A stretch of DNA of 64,000 bases from assembly GCF_017795745.1 (NCBI RefSeq), contig NZ_CP059067.1:1426001-1490000 (forward strand), written 5' to 3'. The notes under the pieces are model-generated. The model saw only the letters and a program-made list of their open reading frames with translations, ran no database searches and was not told the origin of the DNA. Numbering within the stretch: the first letter of the stretch is position 1; every line of letters starts with the position of its first letter. The translations under genes and the position numbers were made by a program. The stretch comes from Rhizobacter sp. AJA081-3 (GTDB lineage: Bacteria; Pseudomonadota; Gammaproteobacteria; Burkholderiales; Burkholderiaceae_C). Shown here one piece after another: positions 18,140-27,503 of the stretch.

Positions 18140-20032
18140 ATGAAGTATCTGCTGCTTCCATCCATCAACAGCCCGGCCGACGTGCGCAAGCTGTCGCGCC
18201 TGGAGCTCAAGCAGCTCGCCACGGAGCTGCGCGACTACGTTCTCACGAGCATCTCGCAGACCGGCGGGCACCTGTCGTCCAACCTCGGCACGGTGGAGCT
18301 GACGATCGCGCTGCATCATGTGTTCGACACGCCGAACGACCGGCTGGTGTGGGATGTGGGCCACCAGACCTACCCGCACAAGGTGCTGACCGGCCGGCGC
18401 GAGCGCATGAGCACGCTGCGCCAGCTCGGCGGCATCTCCGGGTTCCCGCGCCGCGACGAGAGCGAGTACGACACCTTCGGCACGGCGCATTCCTCGACCT
18501 CGATCTCCGCCGCCCTGGGCATGGCGATCGCCGCCACCCAGAAGGGCGAGAAGCGCCACGCGGTGGCCATCATCGGCGACGGCGCCATGACGGCCGGCAT
18601 GGCCTTCGAGGCGCTGAACAACGCCGGCATGCCGCACATGGGGCATGTGTCCAACCTGCTGGTGGTGCTCAACGACAACGACATGTCGATCAGCCCGCCG
18701 GTGGGCGCGCTGAACAAGTACCTCGCGCGGCTGATGAGCGGCAAGTTCTACACCGCCGCGCGCGAAGGCGCCAAGACGGTGCTGAAGAACGCGCCGCCGC
18801 TGTTCGAGCTGGCGCGGCGGTTCGAGGAGCATGCCAAGGGCATGGTCGTGCCCGGCACGATCTTCGAGGAGTTCGGCTTCAACTACGTCGGCCCGATCGA
18901 CGGCCATGACCTCGACGCGCTGATTCCCACGCTCGAGAACCTGTGCGACAAGCCCGGCGCGCAGTTCCTGCACGTGGTCACCAAGAAGGGCTACGGCTAC
19001 AAGCTCGCCGAGGCCGACCCGGTCAAGTACCACGCGGCCTCGGGCAAGTTCGACCCGGCCGAGGGCTTCCCGAAGTCCGTGCCGAGCAAGCCGAGCTTCA
19101 CGCAGGTCTTCGGGCAGTGGCTGTGCGACATGGCCGAAGCCGACAAGCGCCTGGTGGGCATCACGCCGGCCATGCGCGAAGGCTCGGGCATGGTGGAGTT
19201 CCACAAGCGCTTCCCGGATCGCTACTTCGACGTCGGCATCGCCGAGCAGCATGCGGTGACCTTCGCCGCGGGCATCGCCTGCGAGGGCCTCAAGCCGGTG
19301 GTGGCGATCTACTCGACCTTCCTGCAGCGTGCCTACGACCAGCTCATCCATGACGTGGCGCTGCAGAACCTGCCGGTGGTGTTCGCGCTCGACCGCGCCG
19401 GCATCGTCGGCGCCGACGGCCCCACGCATGCAGGCGCCTACGACATCGCCTACCTGCGCTGCGTCCCGAACATGAGCGTGCTCACGCCCTCCGACGAAAA
19501 CGAATGCCGCCAGGCGCTGTACACCGCCTTCCAGCAGAACCACCCCTGCGCCGTGCGCTACCCGCGCGGCAGCGGCGCCGGAGTCGAGATCGTCAAGGAG
19601 ATGACGGCTATCCCCTTCGGCAAGGGCGAACTGCGCCGGCAGGGTTCGCGCATCGCGATCCTCGCCTTCGGCACACTGTTGCATCCGGCACTGGCCGCGG
19701 CTGAAAAGCTCGATGCCACTGTGGCCAACATGCGCTTTGCCAAGCCGCTGGACGCTGCGCTGGTGGCGGATCTGGCGCGCAGCCACGAGGCCATCGTCAC
19801 CGTCGAGGAAGGCTGCACGATGGGAGGCGCCGGCAGTGCGGTGCTCGAGGCGCTGGCCGCCGCCGGGCTGAGCACACCGGTGCTGACGCTGGGCCTGCCC
19901 GACGTCTTCGTCGAGCACGGCGACCCGGCCAAGCTGATGGCCCTGTGCGGGCTGGACGCCGCGGGCATCGAGCAGTCCATCCTCAAGCGTTTCGGGGCCA
20001 AGCCGGCCCTGGTGCGCGCGGTGAACCATTGA
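18140..20032 (+). CDS. dxs: 1-deoxy-D-xylulose-5-phosphate synthase
   Basis: The first enzyme of the methylerythritol phosphate isoprenoid pathway; joins pyruvate and glyceraldehyde 3-phosphate with thiamine diphosphate. The 630 residues are normal for Dxs. Motifs: [13 protein letters not shown], the thiamine-diphosphate motif starting GDGAMTAG and ending in LNDNDMSIS, and [15 protein letters not shown] in the transketolase middle domain. It follows ispA after three bases, so precursor and prenyl chain synthesis are coupled. A weak GC hairpin (20066-20080) without a T run follows the stop. Confidence 0.97.
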   Translation: MKYLLLPSINSPADVRKLSRLELKQLATELRDYVLTSISQTGGHLSSNLGTVELTIALHHVFDTPNDRLVWDVGHQTYPHKVLTGRRERMSTLRQLGGISGFPRRDESEYDTFGTAHSSTSISAALGMAIAATQKGEKRHAVAIIGDGAMTAGMAFEALNNAGMPHMGHVSNLLVVLNDNDMSISPPVGALNKYLARLMSGKFYTAAREGAKTVLKNAPPLFELARRFEEHAKGMVVPGTIFEEFGFNYVGPIDGHDLDALIPTLENLCDKPGAQFLHVVTKKGYGYKLAEADPVKYHAASGKFDPAEGFPKSVPSKPSFTQVFGQWLCDMAEADKRLVGITPAMREGSGMVEFHKRFPDRYFDVGIAEQHAVTFAAGIACEGLKPVVAIYSTFLQRAYDQLIHDVALQNLPVVFALDRAGIVGADGPTHAGAYDIAYLRCVPNMSVLTPSDENECRQALYTAFQQNHPCAVRYPRGSGAGVEIVKEMTAIPFGKGELRRQGSRIAILAFGTLLHPALAAAEKLDATVANMRFAKPLDAALVADLARSHEAIVTVEEGCTMGGAGSAVLEALAAAGLSTPVLTLGLPDVFVEHGDPAKLMALCGLDAAGIEQSILKRFGAKPALVRAVNH

Positions 20033-20138
20033 CTTGCACCCGAGGCCATTGAAACGGCTTGAACGGGGGCTTCAAGGCCCCGGCGGCGCGAGGCGGGCGA
20101 TTTGCTGGCATCCTTGTGCCTGAGTTTCGGACAGAGCC

Positions 20139-20930
20139 ATGACCAACCTGAAAGACGCGCTGCACATCCCGGACACGCAAAGTGCCCGCGACGAGCGCCA
20201 CCTGGCGATCCAGCGCGTCGGCGTGCGCAGCGTGCGCTACCCGATGCAGCTGCGCATCGGCGCCGCCGAGCTGTCCACCGTGGCCGAGTGGGACCTCGAC
20301 GTGGCCTTGCCCGCCGAGCAGAAGGGCACCCACATGTCGCGCTTCGTGGCGTGGCTGGAGTCGCTCGACAAGCCGGTGGACGCCGCCGAGTTGCGCGCGC
20401 AGATGGCGGTGATGCTGCACAAGCTGCACGCCACCACCGGGCGCATCGAGGCGCGCTTCCCGTTCTTCCTGCGCAAGCGCGCGCCGGTCTCCGGCGTCGA
20501 GAGCCTGCTCGAATACCAGGGTCGCTGGATCGCCGAGGCGCGTGACGGCCAGGTCGCGATCTGGGCCGAGGCGGTGGTGCCGGTGAAGTCCTTGTGCCCC
20601 TGCTCGAAGGAGATCTCCGACTACGGTGCGCACAACCAGCGCTCGCACGTGACCATTCGCATCGAGCTGCTGGGCGAGATCGGCTGGCCCGAGCTGGTGC
20701 GCTTCGCCGAGGACTCGGCTTCCAGCGAGATCTGGCCGATGCTCAAGCGCGCCGACGAGAAGTGGGTCACCGAGCGGGCCTACGAAAACCCCAAGTTCGT
20801 CGAGGACCTGGTGCGCGACGTGGCGCTGCGCCTGAATGCCGATGCGCGCATCGGCCGCTACCTGGTCGACGTCGAGAACTTCGAGTCCATCCACGCGCAC
20901 TCCGCGGTGGCGCGCATCGAGCGCGGCTGA
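20139..20930 (+). CDS. folE2: GTP cyclohydrolase FolE2 (type IB)
   Basis: Converts GTP to 7,8-dihydroneopterin triphosphate for folate synthesis. The 263-residue protein carries the family motifs [10 protein letters not shown] with the catalytic cysteine, and AHNQRSHV. It belongs to the T-fold type IB family, which is not strictly zinc-dependent and is often zinc-regulated in bacteria that also have FolE; I see no Zur site here. The start is preceded by a weak purine-rich stretch. The gene appears to be a single transcription unit after dxs. Confidence 0.95.
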   Translation: MTNLKDALHIPDTQSARDERHLAIQRVGVRSVRYPMQLRIGAAELSTVAEWDLDVALPAEQKGTHMSRFVAWLESLDKPVDAAELRAQMAVMLHKLHATTGRIEARFPFFLRKRAPVSGVESLLEYQGRWIAEARDGQVAIWAEAVVPVKSLCPCSKEISDYGAHNQRSHVTIRIELLGEIGWPELVRFAEDSASSEIWPMLKRADEKWVTERAYENPKFVEDLVRDVALRLNADARIGRYLVDVENFESIHAHSAVARIERG

Positions 20931-20944
20931 GCCTGCCCCCTGAG

Positions 20945-22072
20945 TCACGTGCTCAGGCTGTGCGGCATCGCGTCGATCCGGGCCGGCAGTTCAAGCGCCT
21001 CGGCTGTCCATGTCGCGTGAAGTGCGGCGGCACGTCGCGCGCGTTCGTCGCGAGCCTGGGCCACGTGGAGCTCGAGGCAGCGCGCCAGCTCGGCATCGCC
21101 GCGACGACGTGCGAGGTCTGCGCGGAGTTCAACCACGTTGGCGGCCGCCGCAGGTTGGGCTTCGATCGCAAGCAGCCGCTCGACCGCGGCGAGTTCCTGC
21201 TCTGCAGCACCGAACGCGTCGCGTTGCAGAAGCACCTCGGCCAGGCGAACGTGAGCCTTGCAGGCCACCATGCGGAAGGCATCTCCGTTGCACAGGGCGA
21301 GGCTCTGGCGCAGCAGCGTTTCGGCACGCTCCGACTCGCCGCATGCTGCCAGCGCGGCACCTGCATTGCTGTGAAGGATCGCTCGTCGGAATGCATTGGC
21401 CTCGGTCTCGCAACGCTGCAACAACGAGTACGCATGGCGCCGCAGGCGCGGCAGGATTGCGGATGATGTCGACCCGCTTGGGTCTCCCGCCACGCGGTGT
21501 GCGCGCAAGGCCTCGAGCAGTGCTGCGGTCAGGGCGTTGAGAACATGTGTGACAAGGTCGTCGTCAGAGCTCTCACGGGCGCGAGACAGCACCTGCAGCA
21601 GCACGGCCTCGGCGGTGTCGACGTCGCCGAGGCGGGCGTGCAGGGATCCGCGCAGCGTGGCGGCGAACAGGGCCTGCATCGTTTCGCCGGCCTGTTCGGC
21701 GCGTTCGAACGCGGCCTGGGCGAGTTCCAGCGCGGGCTCTGTCAAGTCGTTGTCTGTCAAGGCATGGGACAGAACGCGCAACTGATGACACTCTTGCCTG
21801 ACATCGCCGATCTGGCGCCACAGCGACAGTGCGATGGCGCCGTGGGACAGAGCTGCGCCGAAGCGGCCCAACGAGAACTGCGAGTTCGAGAGCAAGGTGC
21901 GTGACTCGGCTTGCAAGCGAACATCGCGCAGCCGCTCTGCGAGAGCGCAGGCCAGGTCGGCGTGGCGCACCACGGCCTCGTGCTGGCCGAGCCGCGCGGC
22001 CTCCCGGGCTTCGGCCAACGCGGCCGCCGGGGTATCGGGCTGGGGCGGGGTAGGTGTTGTGTCGTGATTCAT
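20945..22072 (-). CDS. TPR-repeat protein lacking an output domain
   Basis: A 375-residue helical protein with several TPR-like units (for example RLGQHEAVVRHADLACALAE, SLGRFGAALSHGAIALSLW and ARLGDVDTAEAVLLQVL). The C-terminus is a charged helix (AQARDERARRAAALHATW) like the linker that precedes GGDEF domains in some TPR-diguanylate cyclases, but the chain stops after about 35 more residues and no GGDEF follows. It may be a stand-alone scaffold or a shortened relative of such a cyclase. The start at 22072 is chosen because upstream codons are Arg/Cys-rich and implausible. Confidence 0.75.
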   Translation of the reverse strand: MNHDTTPTPPQPDTPAAALAEAREAARLGQHEAVVRHADLACALAERLRDVRLQAESRTLLSNSQFSLGRFGAALSHGAIALSLWRQIGDVRQECHQLRVLSHALTDNDLTEPALELAQAAFERAEQAGETMQALFAATLRGSLHARLGDVDTAEAVLLQVLSRARESSDDDLVTHVLNALTAALLEALRAHRVAGDPSGSTSSAILPRLRRHAYSLLQRCETEANAFRRAILHSNAGAALAACGESERAETLLRQSLALCNGDAFRMVACKAHVRLAEVLLQRDAFGAAEQELAAVERLLAIEAQPAAAANVVELRADLARRRGDAELARCLELHVAQARDERARRAAALHATWTAEALELPARIDAMPHSLST

Positions 22073-22136
22073 GGGCCATCGGCTGCAGCACAGTCCGTGC
22101 CGGCCTGCCAGTCGGCGGCGTCCGCATGCGCGGCGC

Positions 22137-22775
22137 TCAGCTGGATTCGATCGCCAGCCCGAGCAGCCGCGGGTCGCCGCGGCCCAGGCGCACGAGCACC
22201 GGCGCATCGCCGGTCAGGTCGACCACCGTGGTCGGCTGCATCGGGCAGGCGCCGGCATCGACCACCGCCTGCACCAGCTTCTGGAAGCGCTCGCGGATCT
22301 CGCTGGCTTCGTTCATCGGCTCGGTCTCGCCGGGCGCGATCAGCGTGGTGGCGATCAGCGGCTGGCCGAGCTGCTCGAGCAGCGCCTGCGTCACCGCATG
22401 GTCGGGCACGCGCAGGCCGATGGTGCGGCGCGACGGGTGCGAGAGCCGGCGCGGCACTTCCTTGGTCGCCTCCAGGATGAAGGTGAAGGGCCCGGGCGTG
22501 CCCAGCTTGAGCAGCCGGTACTGCTTGTTGTCGACGCGGGCGTAGCTTGCCAGCTCGCTGAGGTCGCGGCACAGCAGCGTCAGGTGGTGCTTGTCGTCGA
22601 CGCCGCGGATGCGCCGCAGCGACTCGGCCGCCGCCTTGTCGTCGAGGTGGCAGACCAGCGCGTAGCTCGAATCGGTGGGGATCGCCGCCACGCCGCCGTC
22701 GTGCAGGATCTGCGCGGCCTGCTTGAGCAGGCGCGGCTGCGGGTTGTCGGGGTGGACGTCGAAGAGTTGGGACAT
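22137..22775 (-). CDS. Sua5/YciO/YrdC family protein (threonylcarbamoyl-AMP synthase-like)
   Basis: A 212-residue protein of one YrdC-type nucleotide-binding domain (GGVAAIPTDSSYALVCHL, CRDLSELASYARVDN, GPFTFILEAT). The family includes the enzymes that make threonylcarbamoyl-AMP for tRNA t6A. The sequence and its link to a PHP phosphatase resemble E. coli YciO, whose cellular role is less certain than TsaC. The ATG at 22775 lies one base after the upstream EamA stop, so PHP-EamA-YciO form one operon. Confidence 0.9.
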   Translation of the reverse strand: MSQLFDVHPDNPQPRLLKQAAQILHDGGVAAIPTDSSYALVCHLDDKAAAESLRRIRGVDDKHHLTLLCRDLSELASYARVDNKQYRLLKLGTPGPFTFILEATKEVPRRLSHPSRRTIGLRVPDHAVTQALLEQLGQPLIATTLIAPGETEPMNEASEIRERFQKLVQAVVDAGACPMQPTTVVDLTGDAPVLVRLGRGDPRLLGLAIESS

Positions 22776-22776
22776 G

Positions 22777-23724
22777 TCAGTCCACGATGGTATCCGCCCC
22801 GAGGGCCGACACCGGCGCACGGGCTGCAGCGGCTTCCCGAACGTTGAGCCAGGCGCTCGCGGCCCCGCACACGGCCACCACCGCCATGCCGAGCCAGCCC
22901 CAGCCGTCGGGCGCGTGGCTGAACACCAGCCAGCCCACCGCCGCCGCGAAGGCGATCTGCACGTACATGAAGGGCATCAGCGTCGACGTGGGCGCCAGCC
23001 CGAAGGCCAGTACCAGCATCAGGTGGCCGAGCGTGCCCAGTGTGCCGATGGCCAGCAGCAGGCCGATCTGCCCCGGCGTGGCAGCCTGCAGCGTGGCGCG
23101 CAACGGCGTGTCGCTGGCCAGCAGCAGCGCCACCACCACCAGCGTGCCGGTCAGGCCGGTGTAGAAGTGCGTGGTGTACGGGCTCTCCAGCGCCGACAGC
23201 TTGCGCGTCAGCACCTGGAAGCTGGCATAGGCCACCGAGCCGGCCAGCGGCAGCAGCACCGCCCAGCCGAACAGCCCGCTGCCCGGCCGGATGACGATCA
23301 GCGCACCCACGAAGCCGCCCACCACCAGCGCCCAGCGAAGCCGCGACACGTGCTCGCGCAGCAGCGTGGCGGCCAGCAGCGTCACCATCACCGGCGTGAG
23401 CATGTTGATGGCTGTGAACTCCGCCACCGGCAGGTAGCGCAGGCCGAGGAAGCCGAAGGTGGAGCTGGTCAGCAGCAGCGCGCCGCGCACCGCCTGGAAG
23501 CGCGGATGCGCCGAGCGGAAGCCGGCGCCGCCGCGCAGCTGCGATACGGCCAGCCACACGCCCATGCTGGCGGCCTGCACGCCGTAGCGCGCCAGCAGCA
23601 CGACCAGGATCGGCAGCAGCGCGCCGACGTACTTCACCGCCGTGTCCATGGTGGCGAAGCACGCCGCCATGAGCAGGATCAGGGTGATCCCGAAACCGGG
23701 ATGGCCAGGCGCCCGGCCGGTCAT
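22777..23724 (-). CDS. EamA/DMT-family inner-membrane transporter
   Basis: A 315-residue protein of about ten membrane helices and two EamA repeats (ACFATMDTAVKYVGALLP in the first; MPFMYVQIAFAAAVGWLVF in the second). Predicted metabolite exporter with unknown substrate. It overlaps the stop of the PHP phosphatase gene by ATGA and precedes the YciO-like gene by one base, so it is probably translated from the same mRNA. It is one of three EamA genes in this window and not closely similar to the other two. Confidence 0.9.
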   Translation of the reverse strand: MTGRAPGHPGFGITLILLMAACFATMDTAVKYVGALLPILVVLLARYGVQAASMGVWLAVSQLRGGAGFRSAHPRFQAVRGALLLTSSTFGFLGLRYLPVAEFTAINMLTPVMVTLLAATLLREHVSRLRWALVVGGFVGALIVIRPGSGLFGWAVLLPLAGSVAYASFQVLTRKLSALESPYTTHFYTGLTGTLVVVALLLASDTPLRATLQAATPGQIGLLLAIGTLGTLGHLMLVLAFGLAPTSTLMPFMYVQIAFAAAVGWLVFSHAPDGWGWLGMAVVAVCGAASAWLNVREAAAARAPVSALGADTIVD

Positions 23725-24572
23725 TGCGGGCGTTGGATGCGGTCCTGCAGGACGTCCCAGACCGGGGTGAGCGTGCCCGGCAGCTCGGGCAGCGCGCCGA
23801 GGTCGGTGTGGCTCTCGCCGGGGCTGTGGAAGTCGCTGCCGCGCGAGGCGGCGAGTCCGTATTCGAGGGCTGCCTCTGCGTAGCGCACTGCTTCAGCGGC
23901 GCTGTGGCTGCCGGTCACCACCTCGACGCCCAGGCCGCCGTGCGCCTTGAATTCGGTGAACAGCGCATGTTCTTCGTTCGCCGTGAACTTGTAGCGCGCC
24001 GGGTGGGCGATCACCGCCGCGCCACCGGCGTCGCTGATCCAGCGCACGGCGTCGCGCAGGCTGGCCCAGCGGTGCGGCACGAAGCCCGGTTTGCCCTCGG
24101 TGAGGAAGCGTCGAAACACCTCGCTGGTGTCGGCGCACACACCGGCTTCCACCAGGTAGCGCGCGAAGTGCGTGCGCGAGATGAGGTCGGGGTTGCCGAC
24201 ATACTTCAGCGCGCCCTCGAAGCTGCCGCGGATGCCGGCCTGGGCCAGGCTGTCGGACATCTCGAGCGCGCGTTCGCGGCGGCCGCCGCGCGTGGCCGCC
24301 AGGCCGGCCTTCAGCGCGGCGTCGCCGGCATCGAAACCCAGGCCGACGATGTGCACGGTGATGCCGACGAAGCTGACCGAGATCTCGGTGCCGGTGAGGT
24401 AAGGCAGGCCCAGCGCCAGCGCGGCGTCGCGCGCGCGCTGCTGGCCGCCGACCTCGTCGTGGTCGGTGAGCGCCCAGAGCTCCACGCCATTGGCCTTCGC
24501 GCGTGCTGCCAGGGCTTCCGGCGTGAGCGTGCCGTCGGAAACGGAGGAGTGGCAGTGCAGGTCGGCGTTCAT
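23721..24572 (-). CDS. PHP-domain 3',5'-nucleoside bisphosphate phosphatase/RNase AM-like
   Basis: A 283-residue PHP-family metallo-phosphoesterase. The N-terminal ADLHCHSSVSDG motif, ALTDHDEV, GTEIS and IAHPARYKF supply the histidine and acidic ligands of the three-metal centre; GSDFHS near the C-terminus completes it. Homologues hydrolyse the 3' phosphate of pAp-type bisphosphates and trim 5' ends of RNAs (E. coli YciV). The start at 24572 gives the typical N-terminus; an ATG at 24590 is also possible. First gene of an operon with an EamA transporter and a YciO-like protein. Confidence 0.9.
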   Translation of the reverse strand: MNADLHCHSSVSDGTLTPEALAARAKANGVELWALTDHDEVGGQQRARDAALALGLPYLTGTEISVSFVGITVHIVGLGFDAGDAALKAGLAATRGGRRERALEMSDSLAQAGIRGSFEGALKYVGNPDLISRTHFARYLVEAGVCADTSEVFRRFLTEGKPGFVPHRWASLRDAVRWISDAGGAAVIAHPARYKFTANEEHALFTEFKAHGGLGVEVVTGSHSAAEAVRYAEAALEYGLAASRGSDFHSPGESHTDLGALPELPGTLTPVWDVLQDRIQRPQ

Positions 24573-24600
24573 CCAGGAGCTCGGCAACATCGAGCGATCG

Positions 24601-24606
24601 ATTGTA
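24601..24606 (-). promoter_or_regulatory. -10 element of the PHP-EamA-YciO operon
   Basis: TACAAT on the minus strand lies 28 bases before the ATG at 24572 and 10 before the alternative ATG at 24590. A GC-rich imperfect hairpin (24613-24640) just upstream lies between this promoter and the end of the sugar dehydrogenase gene, and may end that transcript. Confidence 0.4.
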
Positions 24607-24645
24607 GGGAGCGGGCCGGGTTCGCGCTGAGCGCGGCCCGGCGGC

Positions 24646-25776
24646 CTAAGGGGCGACGCGCAGGATGCGCCCGCCGCTACCGTCGGTCAGCAGGTACAGC
24701 GCGCCGTCGGGCCCCTGGCGCACGTCGCGGATGCGCTCGCTCAACGACGTGAACAGCGCCTCGCGCCCGATCACGGTGTCGCCCTTCAGGCCCAGCCGCC
24801 ACAAGGCCGTACCGGCCAGCGAACCCATGAAGAGGCTGCCCTTCCACTCGGGGAACAGGCTGCCGGTGTAGAAGGCCAGGCCGCTCGGCGCGATCGAGGT
24901 CGGCGTCCAGGTCGTCAGCGGCTCGACGTAGGCGGGCGCATGCGTGCCACGGCCGATGCGGCAGGCATCACCCACCGGCGCGCCATAGTTGCAGCCGTAG
25001 CTGCGCTCGGGCCAGCCGAAGTTGGCGCCAGCGCGGGCGATGTTCACTTCGTCGCCGCCCTGCGGGCCATGCTCGTTGACCCACAGTTCGCCGGTCGCCG
25101 GGTGCAGCGCGGCGCCCTGCACGTTGCGGTGGCCATAGCTCCAGATGCCAGGCAGCGCGCCGGAGCCCAGACGCGGGTTGTCGGCAGGAATGCTGCCATC
25201 GCGGTGGATGCGCACCACCTTGCCGAGGTGGCTGCCCAGGTCCTGCGCCGGGCTGCCCTTCTGGCGCTCGCCCAGGGTCACGAACAGCGTCTTGTCGCGG
25301 CGGAACACCAGGCGCGAGCCGAAGTGGCCGTTGCCGGACACCTTGGGCTGCTGCCGGAAGATCACCGTCGTGTCCTGCAACGCGTTGCCGACCAGCCGGC
25401 CGCGGGCCACCGCCGTGCCGGCGCCGCCCTCGCCGTTCTCGGCGTAACTGAGGTAGACCCAGGGCGAGGTGGCGAAGTCGGGATCGATGGCCACGTCGAG
25501 CAGGCCGCCCTGGCCGCGTGCATTCACCTCGGGCACGCCGGCCAGCGGGCGCGAGACCTCCTTGCCGTCGGCGCTGACGCGCAGCAGGCTGCCGCCCTTG
25601 AGCGTGACGAGCAGGCTGCTGTCGGGAAGGAAGGCCAGGGCCCAGGGGCGGTCGAGGCGATCGGTGAAGGTGGCCGGCGTCGGCATGTCGGCTGCGCTGG
25701 CGCGCCGGCCGAGCGCGAGCGACGCACCCAGTGCCGTCATCGCCTTCATCACGGTGCGTCGTGTCGAATGGTTCAT
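24646..25776 (-). CDS. PQQ-dependent soluble aldose sugar dehydrogenase (YliI-like)
   Basis: A 376-residue periplasmic six-bladed beta-propeller dehydrogenase of the glucose/sorbosone family. Motifs: LDRPWALAFLPDSSLLVT at the first blade, NGHFGSRLVF, and NEHGPQGGDEVN. The N-terminus has a Tat-like signal (TRRTVMKAMTALGASLALG), consistent with export. The start overlaps the recJ stop by ATGA, so it is translated from the rpfE-recJ transcript, an unrelated pairing. Activity needs PQQ; no pqq genes are in the window. Confidence 0.9.
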   Translation of the reverse strand: MNHSTRRTVMKAMTALGASLALGRRASAADMPTPATFTDRLDRPWALAFLPDSSLLVTLKGGSLLRVSADGKEVSRPLAGVPEVNARGQGGLLDVAIDPDFATSPWVYLSYAENGEGGAGTAVARGRLVGNALQDTTVIFRQQPKVSGNGHFGSRLVFRRDKTLFVTLGERQKGSPAQDLGSHLGKVVRIHRDGSIPADNPRLGSGALPGIWSYGHRNVQGAALHPATGELWVNEHGPQGGDEVNIARAGANFGWPERSYGCNYGAPVGDACRIGRGTHAPAYVEPLTTWTPTSIAPSGLAFYTGSLFPEWKGSLFMGSLAGTALWRLGLKGDTVIGREALFTSLSERIRDVRQGPDGALYLLTDGSGGRILRVAP

Positions 25777-27503
25777 GCGGCTTCACTCCCTTCCACCACC
25801 ATCTGTACGCGCTCGCGGCCGTTGTACTCGTCCAGGCTCAGCCGATAGGCCAGGCGGACGCGGGCTTCGAGCGGCTCGCTGCGGCCGAACCAGATCGCGT
25901 CGCGCAGCGCCCCGGCATGGCGCACCGACAGCTTCATGTGCCGTTCGCCGACGAGCCGCTGCGACACCACCTCGACCTCGTCGCAGAACACCGGCGGCTC
26001 GAAGGCCTGGCCCCACACCTGCGCGTCGAGCTCGCGCACCGTGGCCGGCGCGAACTGCGCGGGATCGAGCGGCCCGTCGGTGAGCAGCGTGCGTGCCAGC
26101 GTGGCAGCGTCGAGCCACTCGCGTGCCACCTGCTGCAGACCCTGCGCGAAGGTGGGCAGGTCTTCCGCCGCGACGGTGGCGCCGGCCGCCATCGCATGGC
26201 CGCCGAAGCGGCGCAGCACGCCGGGGTGGCGCTTGCTCACCAGGTCGAGCGCGTCGCGCAGGTGGAAGCCGGGGATCGAGCGGCCCGAGCCCTTGAGCAG
26301 CCCGTCCTGGCCGCGCGCGAAGACGAAGGTCGGGCGATGCACACGGTCCTTCAGACGCGCGGCGACGATGCCCACCACGCCCTCGTGGAACTCGGCGTCG
26401 AACAGCGCCAGCGCCGGTGGCGGCTCTCCGTCGGGCATGAGGCGCTCGAGCAGCAGCTCGGCTTGCTCGCGCATGCCAGTCTCGAGCTCCCGGCGTTCGC
26501 GATTGATGCCGTCGAGCATCTTCGCCAGTTCGGCGGCGCGGCCGGTGTCGTCGGTGAGCAGGCACTCGATGCCCAGCGTCATGTCGGCCAGTCGCCCGGC
26601 CGCGTTGATGCGCGGGCCGAGCGCAAAGCCGAAGTCGAAGGCGCTGGCGCGGCGCGCATCGCGGCCCGCCGCGGCGAACAGCGCGGCCAGCCCGGGCTGC
26701 ATTCGCCCGGCGCGGATGCGGCGCAGGCCCTGCGCGACGAGGCGGCGGTTGTTGGCGTCGAGCTTGACCACGTCGGCCACCGTGCCGAGCGCGACCAGGT
26801 CGAGCAGTGCATCCAGGCGCGGCTGCTGCTCGGCGCTGAACACGCCGCGCTCGCGCAGCTCGCTGCGCAGCGCCAGCAGCACGTAGAACATCACGCCGAC
26901 GCCGGCGAGGTTCTTGCTCGCGAAGGCGCAGCCGGGCTGGTTGGGGTTGACGATCACGTCGGCCTCGGGAAGCACCACCACGCCGTCGTGCAGCGCCGGC
27001 AGATGGTGGTCGGTCACCACCACCGCCAGGCCCTTGCTGCGCGCATGCGCCACGCCTTCGAGGCTGGCGATGCCGTTGTCCACCGTCACCAGCACGTCGG
27101 GCCGCTGCTGCAGAGCGAGATCGACGATCGCTGACGTGAGGCCGTAGCCGTGCACCGCGCGATCGGGCACCACGTAGGCGAGGTGCTCGCGCGGCGCGCC
27201 GAGCAGTTGCAGGCCGCGGATCGCCACGGCGCAGGCGGTGGCACCGTCGCAGTCGTAGTCGGCGACGATGCAGAGGCGCTCGCCGTCGCGCAGCGCGTCG
27301 GCCAGCCGCCGCGCCGCCTGCGCCGCGCCCTGCAGGCCGGCGGGCGGCAGCAGCTTGCCCAGTCCGTCGTCGAGCTCGTCGATGCTGCGCACGCCGCGTG
27401 CCGCGAACAGGCGCGCCAGCAGCGTCGGCACGCCGGCCTGCTCGAGCGCCCACACGGCTCGCGGCGGGGCCTCGCGGCGCGCAATGATCGGTGAGCTGCT
27501 CAC
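25773..27503 (-). CDS. recJ: Single-stranded-DNA-specific exonuclease RecJ
   Basis: A 5'-3' exonuclease for single-stranded DNA used in recombination and mismatch repair. The DHH-family motifs are present: DYDCDGATA (motif I) and VTDHHLP (motif III), plus the DHHA1 region with GHAMAAG. The GTG at 27503 is preferred because it overlaps the rpfE stop by GTGA and gives 576 residues, almost exactly the E. coli length (577); the upstream extension to 27611 would run inside rpfE. Confidence 0.95.
   Translation of the reverse strand: MSSSPIIARREAPPRAVWALEQAGVPTLLARLFAARGVRSIDELDDGLGKLLPPAGLQGAAQAARRLADALRDGERLCIVADYDCDGATACAVAIRGLQLLGAPREHLAYVVPDRAVHGYGLTSAIVDLALQQRPDVLVTVDNGIASLEGVAHARSKGLAVVVTDHHLPALHDGVVVLPEADVIVNPNQPGCAFASKNLAGVGVMFYVLLALRSELRERGVFSAEQQPRLDALLDLVALGTVADVVKLDANNRRLVAQGLRRIRAGRMQPGLAALFAAAGRDARRASAFDFGFALGPRINAAGRLADMTLGIECLLTDDTGRAAELAKMLDGINRERRELETGMREQAELLLERLMPDGEPPPALALFDAEFHEGVVGIVAARLKDRVHRPTFVFARGQDGLLKGSGRSIPGFHLRDALDLVSKRHPGVLRRFGGHAMAAGATVAAEDLPTFAQGLQQVAREWLDAATLARTLLTDGPLDPAQFAPATVRELDAQVWGQAFEPPVFCDEVEVVSQRLVGERHMKLSVRHAGALRDAIWFGRSEPLEARVRLAYRLSLDEYNGRERVQMVVEGSEAA

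Noticed and set aside
17168-20029. A 953-codon open frame on the minus strand
   Set aside because: Antisense shadow of ispA and dxs; low-complexity composition and no domain.
20066-20080. Hairpin after dxs as a terminator
   Set aside because: Only a 5-base-pair stem and no T tract.
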